A stretch of 64,000 nt of DNA from Gammaproteobacteria bacterium (GTDB taxonomy: Bacteria; Pseudomonadota; Gammaproteobacteria; Steroidobacterales; Woeseiaceae). Of this stretch, positions 8,387 through 16,707 are shown one piece after another (positions within the stretch are counted from its first letter, which is position 1; the number at the start of each line of letters is the position of its first letter). The stretch lies in assembly GCA_029864095.1 (NCBI GenBank), contig JAOTUB010000005.1, positions 1 through 64,000 on the forward strand, given 5' to 3'. The position numbers and the translations under genes are program-made. A model generated the notes under the pieces. The model did not search any database. It saw nothing but the letters and a program-made list of their open reading frames with translations, and was not told where the DNA came from.

Positions 8387-9664
8387 TTAAGCAGGCGTGT
8401 GCTTCATTGAAACCACGACAGGCTCGGGCCCCCCAGCGGCTTCCTCAGCGGCCTCGGTTGGTAGCTGGATCGGCGGCAGGCGCCTTTCTGCGGGAACGTC
8501 CTTCTCGCGTCGTAGCGTGTTGACTTGGATATGTGGCCACAGCGTCGTCTCGCCATCCGAGCCAAACATGAATTCGAAGTCCACAATCTGCTCGTACTGC
8601 AGCTGGTCAATGACCTTCTCGCTCTCAGGATCGAGAATTTCCTCCAACCACATGCGAAAGCGCATCCGGGCTACTCGGCAGTAGCGCTCAATCATCACGT
8701 TGTTGATGGTGGCGCCTTGAACACCTGTCTGGTGGAACGAGTCCAGCTCGATCAAATCGTACTTCTGAAAGTTCAGGCCCTCGTTGGCATCAATCAACTT
8801 CAGGTTCGGTTGAACCGTGTATGGAAACTTGGCCCCGAATTGGTCGTAGTTGAAAATCTTCTCGAAGTAGGCACGCCCGCTGTTGACGCCGCTCTCTCTA
8901 GGGCCTCCGTCAGGCTTTTGCTTTTCGCGCGGAAGTTTTGTCCAGTCCGGCTTGGCCCGCGATCCTTGTGTGAGGTCGGGATCGGGGGCTTCAAGATTGA
9001 TGCCCATGGTTGGCGACACGGAAAGATATTGTGGTTCCCAGAGATCAGCAATTTCGGGCGCCTTGCCGACTTCGGATTCCTTAATGTTGCCGGTCAAGTG
9101 AATGGTTGTGCCGTGGGGAATTACTCCAGAACGCGAGATCGTATGAGGTGGTATAAACTGGGAACCAAGTTGTCCCGGGGCCAAGACTGGATCAGCACCG
9201 TCCGTTTTCACTGATTCTGCACTCGATGGATGCCTGAACAGGTTTGGCGGTTTTTGATAAGCGCTATTGGGATCCCAAGGCATATGGTTGTCACCCATCC
9301 AGATGTACATTCCGTCTTCGAAGTGTTGGAGGGCGTTGTCGTTGTCAATGATCGCAGTTTCGTACTTGACGGCACCGTTGAACTGCTCGTTTGATCCTGC
9401 ACGATTGCGGACGGGGGCGTTGACTTGAGTGAACTTGAGCTGCTCCCTGTACTCCTGGGACTTGAAGTGGAAGACGCCAAATACCGTCTCTGAAGATGTG
9501 CCAGGCGATGGCATCGGCGTGGTGTGCAGCCCAGTCGGACCGCCTTTCCAGTTAACCCAGGTGCCATTGAGTTTGGACAGGATGCCGAATTGTGGCCCGG
9601 TGGGCAGCCCTTCCTTCCATTCCGGGTAGGGTTTGACGGAAGATTTTTGTGGTTCCTTTGGCAT
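8387..9664 (-). CDS. Unassigned protein, possibly calycin/nitrobindin-like; third gene of the oxidase cluster
   Basis: The 425-residue protein has no signal peptide. The first ~140 residues contain LSKLNGTWVNWKGGPTGL, then REQLKFTQVNAPVRNR, then ALQHFEDGMYIWMGDNHMP. This Gly-Trp motif, beta strands and late His-x-E-x-G segment are reminiscent of nitrobindin/FABP-like heme-binding barrels, but the match is weak. The middle is Pro-rich with possible domain edges near 250, and the C-terminal ~150 residues form a second domain. It lies 134 bases downstream of the amine oxidase gene and on the same strand, so it is probably co-transcribed. Substrate or cofactor handling for the oxidases is a guess. 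Confidence 0.55.
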   Translation of the reverse strand: MPKEPQKSSVKPYPEWKEGLPTGPQFGILSKLNGTWVNWKGGPTGLHTTPMPSPGTSSETVFGVFHFKSQEYREQLKFTQVNAPVRNRAGSNEQFNGAVKYETAIIDNDNALQHFEDGMYIWMGDNHMPWDPNSAYQKPPNLFRHPSSAESVKTDGADPVLAPGQLGSQFIPPHTISRSGVIPHGTTIHLTGNIKESEVGKAPEIADLWEPQYLSVSPTMGINLEAPDPDLTQGSRAKPDWTKLPREKQKPDGGPRESGVNSGRAYFEKIFNYDQFGAKFPYTVQPNLKLIDANEGLNFQKYDLIELDSFHQTGVQGATINNVMIERYCRVARMRFRMWLEEILDPESEKVIDQLQYEQIVDFEFMFGSDGETTLWPHIQVNTLRREKDVPAERRLPPIQLPTEAAEEAAGGPEPVVVSMKHTPA

Positions 9665-9798
9665 GGTCTTTTCCTTTGGTCTGTAGCTCTGTCGGCCTTA
9701 CCGGAGCTCTCTGCAGCTCGGCGTTATTCGAAGCCTTGATCGAAGAGGCGAGCCTCCGCAATCCGTCGTCAGGCGCTTCTTGCAGCGCAACACGGCCG

Positions 9799-11604
9799 CT
9801 ACCCGCAGATCAGTGGATACTGAGGAGCGGTGGTAGTGGCAATCGTCTTGGCGTCGAGGTACTGGGTCAACACAGACTCGGCCGTGCAAAATGCACCCTC
9901 CACCCAAGCCTGATCGTTGGAGTACGCCGACCCCACGATGTAGACCGCCCCATCGCCTCCCGCCAGCTTGGCGGGAGTGCGGATCTCCTGCATCACGTCC
10001 ACGATGTCGTAGTGAGCAGCCCAGGCGTGGTATCCGGCGCCGAACGGACTCAACGCCCAGTCCATGAACTTGGTCTCTAGTGGCTGGGGTATGTCCCAGG
10101 CCTTGTCTGGATCGCCCCAGTGCACCTTGGCCAGCTCGAGCATGAGCATTTGTATCATGACCCGAGAGGCTTCTCCGGCAGCTTGGAGCGGCTGATAGTT
10201 CTGACTCAGCGGCACCTGACGACGCTGTGTCACCTCGAGCTCGAGCTCCTGCCAAAAGCGGGTGAACCGCATATCGTCATACGAGGCGAGAAGGCCGTAG
10301 ATTGTCTGGCTGCCGCCGTTCGGCGCGTTGTTGCCGAAGTAGTAGATCTGCCGTAGCGGCAGGTCGGTGATGGTCGGGCCGAACACGTTGGCACCGGGCG
10401 AACGGTTGTGTTGAGTGTTGGACTTGTTCACCAGATCCGGCGGGTATTTGCTCTGCTCCCACCAGGGGGCATCGAAAAACATAGCGATCTTGTAGGAAGG
10501 CTGCTCGATTACCGATTCAACGTAGTTCTGGACCCTGGTTGCGTTGAGGAAATCGGTCTTTCCACCCATGTCCTGGTAGCGGGTAGCCCGAGCCACCAAT
10601 TCGATCGAATGCCTTGGCATCGCAAGAAACGCGTAGTCCGCGGTTTGGGGCGGGCCTGCCGGCGTGTTCGGGTTGGCTGCACTGGCGATTTGATAGTAGA
10701 TCGTCGAGCCTTCCATCCAGATGGAGTGGAGCCGAGTCTGCTGGGTCAGGGTGAAGTCGATGCCTCTCGATTGAGCTGCCGACTGGGCTTGTTTGAATAA
10801 CTCGACGAACAACTGCGAGTAGCCGGTTTTGAGAGTCTTGAACGTACCGCCCGGGGCAAACTCACCGTTGTAGACAGCAGCGTTCGCGGCGTTCCAATTG
10901 ATGACGTTGGAGCTGTAACCACCGGCATCAGCCGCATACTGATAGCCTTCGTTGCCAGCCTGGTCGTAGAAAAAATTCCAGTAGCCGATGTTGCCCACGT
11001 TGTCGCCAGCGTTGTAAACCACCGAGCTCGTGCCCGACGGAAGCCTGCCACCGGAGTAGAAACGGCACTGCGCCGTCCTACACGAGACGTCGCTCCCTTC
11101 GGTCATCAGACCCGATATGTGGCTGACCTCATCGTCGGCGGGCTTCTCATTGACCCCGGGCGTGTTGTACGGCGCGGTTACCGGGCAGGTGGGCGGGGGT
11201 TTGCTCGACGGAAGCTGATTCTGGTAGAAGGGAACGCCTCTCAGATAGAAGAACGGATTATCGGTGGTCAGGAAGTTGATCACCTCGCCGTCCAGACCCA
11301 GCAGGTGGACGGTCGTGGTGACGAGCTGATGGCCCTCGGTCCCATCCCACTCCAGATAGCGCATGCCACCGATCTCCACATAGGAATTGTCGGCACGGCC
11401 CTGGTAGTGGTGGCTACAAATCCGGCCGGCAGGAAGTCGGGTGCCGCCGTCGCCGGCGGCAAACGAGAAGTGGCCCCATTCGACGAGCTCGATCGAGTCA
11501 CCCTCGTTGACCAGGGGATTACCGTCGGTCCTCGTGCCCGTGATGAGCCGCCACGCCGTGTAAAGACCGCCGGGACCGGCGCCGAAAACCTTGTAGTTGG
11601 CCAT
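9799..11604 (-). CDS. Flavin-dependent amine/amino-acid oxidase family protein
   Basis: The 601-residue protein starts with a Rossmann FAD motif (YKVFGAGPGGLYTAWRL). GGTRLPAGRICSHHY and SYVEIGGMRYLEW correspond to the GGR...E-GG-RF segments of flavin amine oxidases. The C-terminal VYIVGSAYSNDQAWVEGA matches the FAD-contacting end of the family. No signal peptide is seen. GGAGAGG lies before the ATG, which directly follows the stop of the upstream FAD oxidase gene. It would oxidise an amine or amino acid to an imine, releasing H2O2. The substrate is unknown. The long central insert (about 150-350) is larger than in small monoamine oxidases. Confidence 0.8.
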   Translation of the reverse strand: MANYKVFGAGPGGLYTAWRLITGTRTDGNPLVNEGDSIELVEWGHFSFAAGDGGTRLPAGRICSHHYQGRADNSYVEIGGMRYLEWDGTEGHQLVTTTVHLLGLDGEVINFLTTDNPFFYLRGVPFYQNQLPSSKPPPTCPVTAPYNTPGVNEKPADDEVSHISGLMTEGSDVSCRTAQCRFYSGGRLPSGTSSVVYNAGDNVGNIGYWNFFYDQAGNEGYQYAADAGGYSSNVINWNAANAAVYNGEFAPGGTFKTLKTGYSQLFVELFKQAQSAAQSRGIDFTLTQQTRLHSIWMEGSTIYYQIASAANPNTPAGPPQTADYAFLAMPRHSIELVARATRYQDMGGKTDFLNATRVQNYVESVIEQPSYKIAMFFDAPWWEQSKYPPDLVNKSNTQHNRSPGANVFGPTITDLPLRQIYYFGNNAPNGGSQTIYGLLASYDDMRFTRFWQELELEVTQRRQVPLSQNYQPLQAAGEASRVMIQMLMLELAKVHWGDPDKAWDIPQPLETKFMDWALSPFGAGYHAWAAHYDIVDVMQEIRTPAKLAGGDGAVYIVGSAYSNDQAWVEGAFCTAESVLTQYLDAKTIATTTAPQYPLICG

Positions 11605-12831
11605 CTACCTCTCCTTGGCGGTATCGGGGCCGCCCCAATTGATCGCGAAGTTGGAGCGATCGATTCTGTAATCTCCGAATTCGAAGTACTGGAGGTACTC
11701 GTCCGCCAGCATCTGGCAGATCATCTCGCCGAGGATAGGGATGAACTTGGCTGCCCAGCCGGCGCTGTAGGTGACAATGCTCTGAGCGTTCGGAACAGAG
11801 CCGGGGGCATAGTCGAGCAGCAGCTCTTTGGTCTCCGCTCCACTGGAAAGCGCAATCAGGCAGGTCGAAGTGAACTCGGACGTCGAGTCGAGGCCCATCA
11901 TATGGTCGCGTACCCAGGCTTCGTTGTAACCCAGGCTCTTTTCACTCGGATCGGGATTCCTCTGGCTCGGGTCCGTGAGGATCTTGTCCGGGATGTCGGG
12001 AGCTACCCTGATGTAACCGGGGTGAGCCCAATCGACTTCAGGGAAACCGTAGTACAGAGAAGTGTTCTGGGGCTCCTGGAAGACGAACCAGGTTGGCAGC
12101 ACCAACTGCGGGTCGGTCTTGCGATAGTAGGCGGACGACATTTCCCAGATCTCGATGTCGACCGAAAGACCCAGATGGGCAAGAACGACATTGACGTACG
12201 GACCGGGCGTTATGGCCAGCTTTTGCGTCGTGTAGGTCGCTTTGTCGGTCGTTACCTCGATGACGCCGCCCTCGACCGAAGAAATGCCGATGACCGTTTC
12301 CTGATCGTGGAACTCCACCGGTCCCGTCGCCTCGGCGCCTTGGAACAGGGCACGCTCGGTCGCCTTGAGGTTGATGATTCCACCGTCCGGCTGAAAAAAC
12401 CCACTGTAGTCCGACGGCAGGCCGCGAAACGGGTAAGCGCTTTCGATGGCGGCCGCGTTGGCAAGCGCCGTGTAGGCGATGCCTAGCGAGTCCATCGTAT
12501 TCATCGCGGCCTGAATGCCGCCTTCTTGCGAAGACAACGCCGGGTCACCGAACCAAAGGCTGCCACCGTGTCCCTTGAGCAGGTCGCTGCTATAGCGCTG
12601 AATGTCGTTCCAGAAGGGAATCGCCGACAGAGCCAACTCCGACATGTAGTGTTGGGAATACTGCACCCGGAATTGGCGCGACGCGCCGGCCGAACTGCCC
12701 TGGTCATTTAGAAAGCCGAACTGCTCGATCACAAGCGTGCGCCACTGCCGGCCCGCGGCATGATACGCGGTGGAAAGACCCACCGCTCCGCCGCCGATGA
12801 CGACCAGATCGTAGACAGTACCTGTGGTCAT
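11605..12831 (-). CDS. FAD-dependent oxidoreductase, DAO/sarcosine-oxidase type
   Basis: The protein has an N-terminal FAD fold (YDLVVIGGGAVGLSTAYHAA), then GSSAGASRQFRVQYSQ, which aligns with the GSxxGxxR segment of monomeric sarcosine oxidase and N-methyltryptophan oxidase. STCLIALSSGAETKELLLDY places a Cys where sarcosine oxidase binds FAD covalently. SAGWAAKFIPILGE matches the C-terminal FAD-binding loop. I chose ATG 12831 (MTTGTVYDLV); an in-frame ATG at 12852 would add 7 residues. The ATG overlaps the stop of a tiny upstream frame (ATGA). Likely function: oxidation of an N-methylated or secondary amine. It forms an operon with the next oxidase. Confidence 0.8.
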   Translation of the reverse strand: MTTGTVYDLVVIGGGAVGLSTAYHAAGRQWRTLVIEQFGFLNDQGSSAGASRQFRVQYSQHYMSELALSAIPFWNDIQRYSSDLLKGHGGSLWFGDPALSSQEGGIQAAMNTMDSLGIAYTALANAAAIESAYPFRGLPSDYSGFFQPDGGIINLKATERALFQGAEATGPVEFHDQETVIGISSVEGGVIEVTTDKATYTTQKLAITPGPYVNVVLAHLGLSVDIEIWEMSSAYYRKTDPQLVLPTWFVFQEPQNTSLYYGFPEVDWAHPGYIRVAPDIPDKILTDPSQRNPDPSEKSLGYNEAWVRDHMMGLDSTSEFTSTCLIALSSGAETKELLLDYAPGSVPNAQSIVTYSAGWAAKFIPILGEMICQMLADEYLQYFEFGDYRIDRSNFAINWGGPDTAKER

Positions 12832-12935
12832 GAGACCACATCCGCAGAGCACAGCTCCCCTGCCTTAGGGGCCGCGATGGCGGCGCTCACAACAAATAGG
12901 GCTCCGGCTACTAGTACAAAAGTCGGTCTTTTGAT
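12828..12935 (-). other. Tiny signal-peptide-like frame with ATC in place of a start codon
   Basis: On the minus strand a strong ribosome-binding sequence (GAGGAGA, 12949-12943) is followed 7 bases later by ATC, then KRPTFVLVAGALFVVSAAI with an AAPKAGELC continuation: a basic start, a hydrophobic core and an Ala cleavage-like site. The frame stops with TGA overlapping the ATG of the FAD oxidase. The same frame stays open upstream to ATG 13082 without a good ribosome site. It may be a leader peptide with a rare AUC start, or a decayed signal-peptide gene. Translation is unproven. Confidence 0.35.
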
Positions 12936-13104
12936 AGCGGTTTCTCCTCGTACTTTGGGATGCGGACCCAGGGTCGGACACGCAGGCAAACACGCACGTT
13001 TTGTATAAGTATAGTCTGTGAGAATTTCGAAGCGAGGCGGCACGGCCACACAGAAACGGCGAAGGACCGCTGTGGGTCGCAAGCCGACGGCGTTACCGCA
13101 GTAA

Positions 13105-13218
13105 CGTGACCGGCAGCTCCGGGTCAGAAGCCGCCATTCTAACTCGAATCACCAGGACGGCTAGAGTCGGCCACTTGCGGACCGTGGCCTAAGCGCTGCT
13201 TGTCCGTCTTCAAACAAA
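13105..13218. repeat. Repeat-like intergenic DNA left of the second IS
   Basis: GACCGGCAGCTCCGGGTCAG and CTAGAGTCGGCCACTTGCGG resemble pieces of the dispersed repeats at 2036 and 600 (TTAGAGTCGGCCAATACTTG). The last 18 bases before the IS (13201-13218) are identical to 5077-5094. No gene is visible. Confidence 0.5.
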
Positions 13219-13348
13219 TGGAACAGACGTAGCGATTATTTAGTGGAGAGTTTTGTTCCTCGTTGTCATGTTACGCGGCGTGTCGTTGGTAGCGCAAACG
13301 ACGTTTCGCGAGAGTCTTTCGCTTGATCCTTTCTCGTTGTGCCAGTAT

Positions 13349-14251
13349 TCATTGCCCGCGTCCAAAGTAAATATCGGCTGGCGTCAGGTTTTTCAAGCTC
13401 TCATGGTATCGCTGATGGTTGTAGTGATCGACGAACGCCTCGATCTGCGTTTCAAGATCACCGGGCAGAAAGTAGTTCTCCAGCAATATCCGGTTCTTCA
13501 ATGTCTGATGCCAGCGCTCGATCTTGCCTTGTGTTTGTGGATGATACGGAGCACCGCGAACGCGACTCATCTCGTTGCCAGTGATCCAGTCGGCGAGCTC
13601 GTTTGAGATGTAGCTCGAGCCATTGTCAGAGAGCAAGCGTGGCTTGTGGGTGACATCGGCCTGGTCACAACCCGATGCCTGAAGAGCAAGCTCCAGGGTC
13701 TCGGTGACATCGCGGCTGGTCATGCCGGTACACAGCTTCCAGGCAATGACGTAGCGGGAGAAGTCATCCAGAATGGTGGACAGATACATCCAGCCCCAAC
13801 CGATGATCTTCAAGTACGTGAAGTCGGTCTGCCACATCTGATTGATGGCCGTGGTCTTGTCCTGGAACTCGCTAGCGGCCTTCATGACAATGAAGGCCGG
13901 GCTGGTGATCAGATCATGGGCTTTGAGAAGCCGGTATACCGAGCTTTCCGAGACAAAATAGCCCTCGCTATCGGTGAAAGTAACGGCCAGCTCACGCGGG
14001 CTCAGTTCGGGACGGTCCAGTGCCAACGTGATTAATCGGGCCCGGACATTGTTGGGAATACGGTTCCACACCCGGGCCGGCAAAGGCGCTTTGTCTTGCA
14101 GCGCTGTTTCCCCGTCGGAACGATAGTGTGCGTACCAGCGGTAGAACGTGGTGCGAGCAATGCCCAGCCTATCGAGCGCCTGCTTGGCCGGAAGGTGCGA
14201 CCGTTCTACCAATCGGATGATCTCAAGCTTCTCAGAGGCCGGGTATCTCAT
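13349..14251 (-). CDS. IS3-family transposase orfB (early stop)
   Basis: The 300-residue integrase-type transposase carries an N-terminal helix-turn-helix (AKQALDRLGIARTTFYRWY) and the DDE core: Asp in WQTDFTYLKI, Asp in RLLSDNGSSY, Glu in QGKIERWH. Its ATG overlaps the orfA stop. After YFGRGQ a TGA (13349-13351) ends the frame, but the same frame continues with ILAQRERIKRKTLAKRRLRY and more up to a second stop near 13274. That looks like the normal basic C-terminal tail, so a nonsense mutation has removed about 25 residues. All catalytic residues precede it; activity is uncertain. Confidence 0.88.
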   Translation of the reverse strand: MRYPASEKLEIIRLVERSHLPAKQALDRLGIARTTFYRWYAHYRSDGETALQDKAPLPARVWNRIPNNVRARLITLALDRPELSPRELAVTFTDSEGYFVSESSVYRLLKAHDLITSPAFIVMKAASEFQDKTTAINQMWQTDFTYLKIIGWGWMYLSTILDDFSRYVIAWKLCTGMTSRDVTETLELALQASGCDQADVTHKPRLLSDNGSSYISNELADWITGNEMSRVRGAPYHPQTQGKIERWHQTLKNRILLENYFLPGDLETQIEAFVDHYNHQRYHESLKNLTPADIYFGRGQ

Positions 14252-14622
14252 TCGAGTTCCTCCCCATCCCCGAGCATGCTTTTTTTGAGCAAGCGCAGTT
14301 CCAGCGTTTGCTCGGCAACTACCTCTTTGAGATCTCGGGCTTCACGCCTCAGGTCAGTGACTTCGCTAGTGTTGGCCTGACGGACAATGTCTCCGGCCAG
14401 GCGCTTCTTGCCGGCCTCCATGAAGTCCTTAGACCACTTGTAGTACAGATTCTGGGCAATACCTTCGCGTCGACACAGCTCGGCAATGCTGTCTTCGCCA
14501 CGAAGCCCATCCAATACAATGCGGATCTTCTCCTCCGCACCGTATTGCTTGCGCGTCTTGCGCTTGATGTCTCGAATGGTTTGTTCTGACGACGATGGCC
14601 GTCCTGTCGGTCTCTGTTTCAT
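14248..14622 (-). CDS. IS3-family transposase orfA
   Basis: The 124-residue protein has a helix-turn-helix domain (RKQYGAEEKIRIVLDGLRGE, then IAELCRREGIAQNLYYKW) and a C-terminal coiled-coil segment (EVTDLRREARDLKEVVAEQT) typical of OrfA. It shares a 4-base overlap (ATGA) with orfB, consistent with coupled or frameshift translation. It lies about 60 bases inside the right end of the element. Confidence 0.9.
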   Translation of the reverse strand: MKQRPTGRPSSSEQTIRDIKRKTRKQYGAEEKIRIVLDGLRGEDSIAELCRREGIAQNLYYKWSKDFMEAGKKRLAGDIVRQANTSEVTDLRREARDLKEVVAEQTLELRLLKKSMLGDGEELE

Positions 14623-14708
14623 CTCAACTCCTCAGGTTAGGATGAACAAAAACACTCCTTTAAACCACAACTAAATCTGTTCCATAGGCGGTGACGGCGC
14701 ACACGCCA

Positions 14709-15161
14709 CTATTGCGGCCCTTGGCTTGATGCTGAGGAATCGAGTGTTTTCAACTTCGAGATCGCGATCATATGCTTATTGTCACGCGCCGAATATCGAG
14801 AGTTGTCGCGAACTACAGCGAATTCACCGAAGTAGACTTCCGACCACGTCCCATCGGGATTCACACCAACAACCAGCAGTAGATCGGCTTCGTCTCTGAA
14901 GCCAATTTGGTTGGCATGATAATTGGTCTTGATCTGAACAGTCTTACCATCAACCGTCGAGGCATCGTAGCCACTCGATCCGCCGGGTGCTTTAGAAAGG
15001 CCGTAATGATTGATCGCGACGAATTCGCCGAAGTCACCAAGCAGGTTACCAAGACCGGTCCACCGGTACTCAGGAGCAAGAGCACGCAAAGCTCTCTGCG
15101 CCGTAAAGATGCTAGCAAGCATATGCTGAACGGCAGCTACTTTGTCAGGAATTTCAGCCAT
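14709..15161 (-). CDS. PD-(D/E)XK-like protein (DUF6998-type), possible nuclease
   Basis: The ~150-residue protein has a helical N-terminus, then GDFGEFVAINHYGL, GYDASTVDGKTVQIKT and a beta-rich C-terminus. Glu in GEFVA, Asp in GYDAS and QIK in VQIKT fit the restriction-endonuclease-like E...D...QxK pattern. Similar DUF6998 proteins occur near restriction and phage-defence genes. ATG 15161 is preferred, with an in-frame TTG one codon before. It begins 14 bases after the stop of the preceding gene and is the last of four minus-strand genes. Nuclease activity is inferred from motif spacing only. Confidence 0.6.
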   Translation of the reverse strand: MAEIPDKVAAVQHMLASIFTAQRALRALAPEYRWTGLGNLLGDFGEFVAINHYGLSKAPGGSSGYDASTVDGKTVQIKTNYHANQIGFRDEADLLLVVGVNPDGTWSEVYFGEFAVVRDNSRYSARDNKHMIAISKLKTLDSSASSQGPQ

Positions 15162-15175
15162 CAACTCATTGGGTC

Positions 15176-15931
15176 CTACGTTGATTTGTTGAGATTAATC
15201 AGAAGTTCACTGCTCCGTTTTTCGCCTGGACCTGTTACGTGATAACTTCCATCGTTCGTCTGATATACGTACCTTTTACTGGTCAATGCCTGCAAATTCC
15301 GTGTGACTGTGGAAGGAGAATACTGGGTTGATCTGCCCAATTCAGTCCGGCTAAGTCCCGTTGATCCAGCATCAATAAGTAACAACAGTATCTCAAGTTC
15401 GCATGGCACGGCATGAGTTACGACGGTTTCTCCGGCAATGGACTCAATTAGCGGCGTGTAGGTGCGCATCAACGAAGCCATCGCACTTTCAACCTCTGCC
15501 TCATCTGACAGATGAAACTGTCGAATAAATTCAGCGACAATCCATGATGCAGCGTGCACGGCTAGCGATGCGTCAATTCTACGTGGGTCCAGTTCTTTGA
15601 CGTGAACAGCTCCCGTCTTGCTCCTAATGTCGTAGACCATCGACATCGCAACGCGTGGAACAAGAAGACGGAGTGACTCCGGCAGCGATGTGTCGTTCTC
15701 TAGCGCTACTCTGGTTTTCGACGCGTTTTTGATTTCGGGCAGCACTTTGCCTGTTCGTAGGAATTCTAGTGCCCTGAGTGTATTCTCAACGAATTTTCCG
15801 GACGCGGAAAGACACCCATCGAGATCGTTTTTTCTGTAGCGTGTGACAATCTCATCGTAACTCTTGAGCAGGTCCGTAGCTATTTCGCTATCGATGGCGG
15901 ACGAAAGGTCGTTTAGCAATTGGCTGGACAT
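15176..15931 (-). CDS. Helical-domain protein with C-terminal MarR-like winged helix
   Basis: The 251-residue protein has an all-helical N-terminal domain (about 1-165) with SASGKFVENTLRALEFLRTG and YDIRSKTGAVHVKELDP. These resemble the conserved helices of abortive-infection or HEPN-like proteins, but no R-x4-6-H catalytic motif is clear. The last ~80 residues form a winged helix: CELEILLLLIDAGSTGLSRTELGRSTQYSPSTVTRNLQ and a wing with RYVYQTNDGSYHV. It starts 5 bases after the upstream gene and precedes the nuclease-like gene. It could sense DNA or regulate the set. Specific function unknown. Confidence 0.6.
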   Translation of the reverse strand: MSSQLLNDLSSAIDSEIATDLLKSYDEIVTRYRKNDLDGCLSASGKFVENTLRALEFLRTGKVLPEIKNASKTRVALENDTSLPESLRLLVPRVAMSMVYDIRSKTGAVHVKELDPRRIDASLAVHAASWIVAEFIRQFHLSDEAEVESAMASLMRTYTPLIESIAGETVVTHAVPCELEILLLLIDAGSTGLSRTELGRSTQYSPSTVTRNLQALTSKRYVYQTNDGSYHVTGPGEKRSSELLINLNKST

Positions 15932-15936
15932 GCGTG

Positions 15937-16643
15937 TTAAGTCTTTTTCGTCCTATAAACCCACACTGATTTTCCGTCCACTTCCTCTTTTTTCCGCGTC
16001 AAGGTCCTGTCCGTGCGAACGGCCTTGTTGACGTACTGCGGGATGGTCGAGAGCTTGACCATTACTGCCTCCTCGTGAAATCTGTCTCGAACCTCGGCCG
16101 TGGTACGCCCGTTGTCAAAAAACCCTGAGCGATCCACTTATCAATCGTTTCGCCAAGTCCCTTGTTCTTCTTGTTGCTTGTTTTCTTGCTTGTCTTCGGC
16201 TTGGCTTTTTTTGCTGATTTCTTTTCGGCCGATTTTTTGTGGCGATTTCCTGGTTTATTGGCTTGACCCGCACCAGTTATGGCTTTTTTTACGGAATCGA
16301 GATGGCTGGGACGGACGGAATATCTGCTGTTCTTGACCGATACGAGATGACTATCTTTCAGCTCCACCAATATCCGCCTTACAGTTCCTCCGGCTATTCC
16401 CAGCATTTCTGATATGTCTGCGGGCTTCGCGCCGGTCGGTACGTCATCGTCAGTTACGAACGGCCAACCTTTTAGGCTAACCAGGTAGACGAGAATTTTC
16501 GCTTTGCTTCCCAACCCAGCAAAATCTGGTGTAAATGCGATTTCCAATTCGTCGATATCGTACCGAACGTAATCAGCTACAACTGATTCGATCGCTTCTT
16601 CCGTCATTGCGGCCTTTTGCGCAACTAATTCTTTCAATCCCAT
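15937..16643 (-). CDS. Winged-helix protein with an internal frameshift in a T6 run
   Basis: Frame 1 runs from ATG 16643. A winged-helix domain covers about residues 30-115 (FAGLGSKAKILVYLVSLKGW to ADISEMLGIAGGTVRRILVE). A Lys-rich linker follows, then GETIDKWIAQGF at about residue 175, after which the frame leaves a plausible domain and stops at 16062. Frame 2, entered at the same point, reads FFDNGRTTAEVRDRF and continues to 15937 (KSVWVYRTKKT), giving a convincing C-terminal domain. The switch lies in GGTTTTTTGAC, a T-TTT-TTG slippery heptamer. Either one T is missing or a -1 ribosomal frameshift makes the full ~235-residue protein. Second gene of the four-gene set. Confidence 0.6.
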
Positions 16644-16707
16644 TGACTGTGTCTCTTATCGATGCAAACGCGAGGCCGCAAGTACTCGACTGCGCGGGTT
16701 CACAGCC

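Larger units (their letters stand above)
13219..14684 (-). mobile_element. Second IS3-family insertion sequence, about 1466 bp
   Basis: The ends TGGAACAGACG (left) and, as reverse complement, TGGAACAGATT (right) begin an imperfect terminal repeat. They share later blocks too: GGAGAGTTTTGTTC on the left, GGAGTGTTTTTGTTC on the right. Inside, on the minus strand, are overlapping orfA and orfB. Flanks (CAAA left, TAGG right) show no clear target duplication. A second copy of the left end plus its 17-base flank is at 5077-5141, so copies of this element have moved or recombined in the region. The element lies 24 bases beyond the stop of the nuclease-like gene and does not interrupt it. Confidence 0.85.

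Noticed and set aside
11119-12486. Plus-strand frame of 455 codons over the flavin oxidases
   Set aside because: Antisense shadow with no domain; both minus-strand genes have clear FAD motifs.
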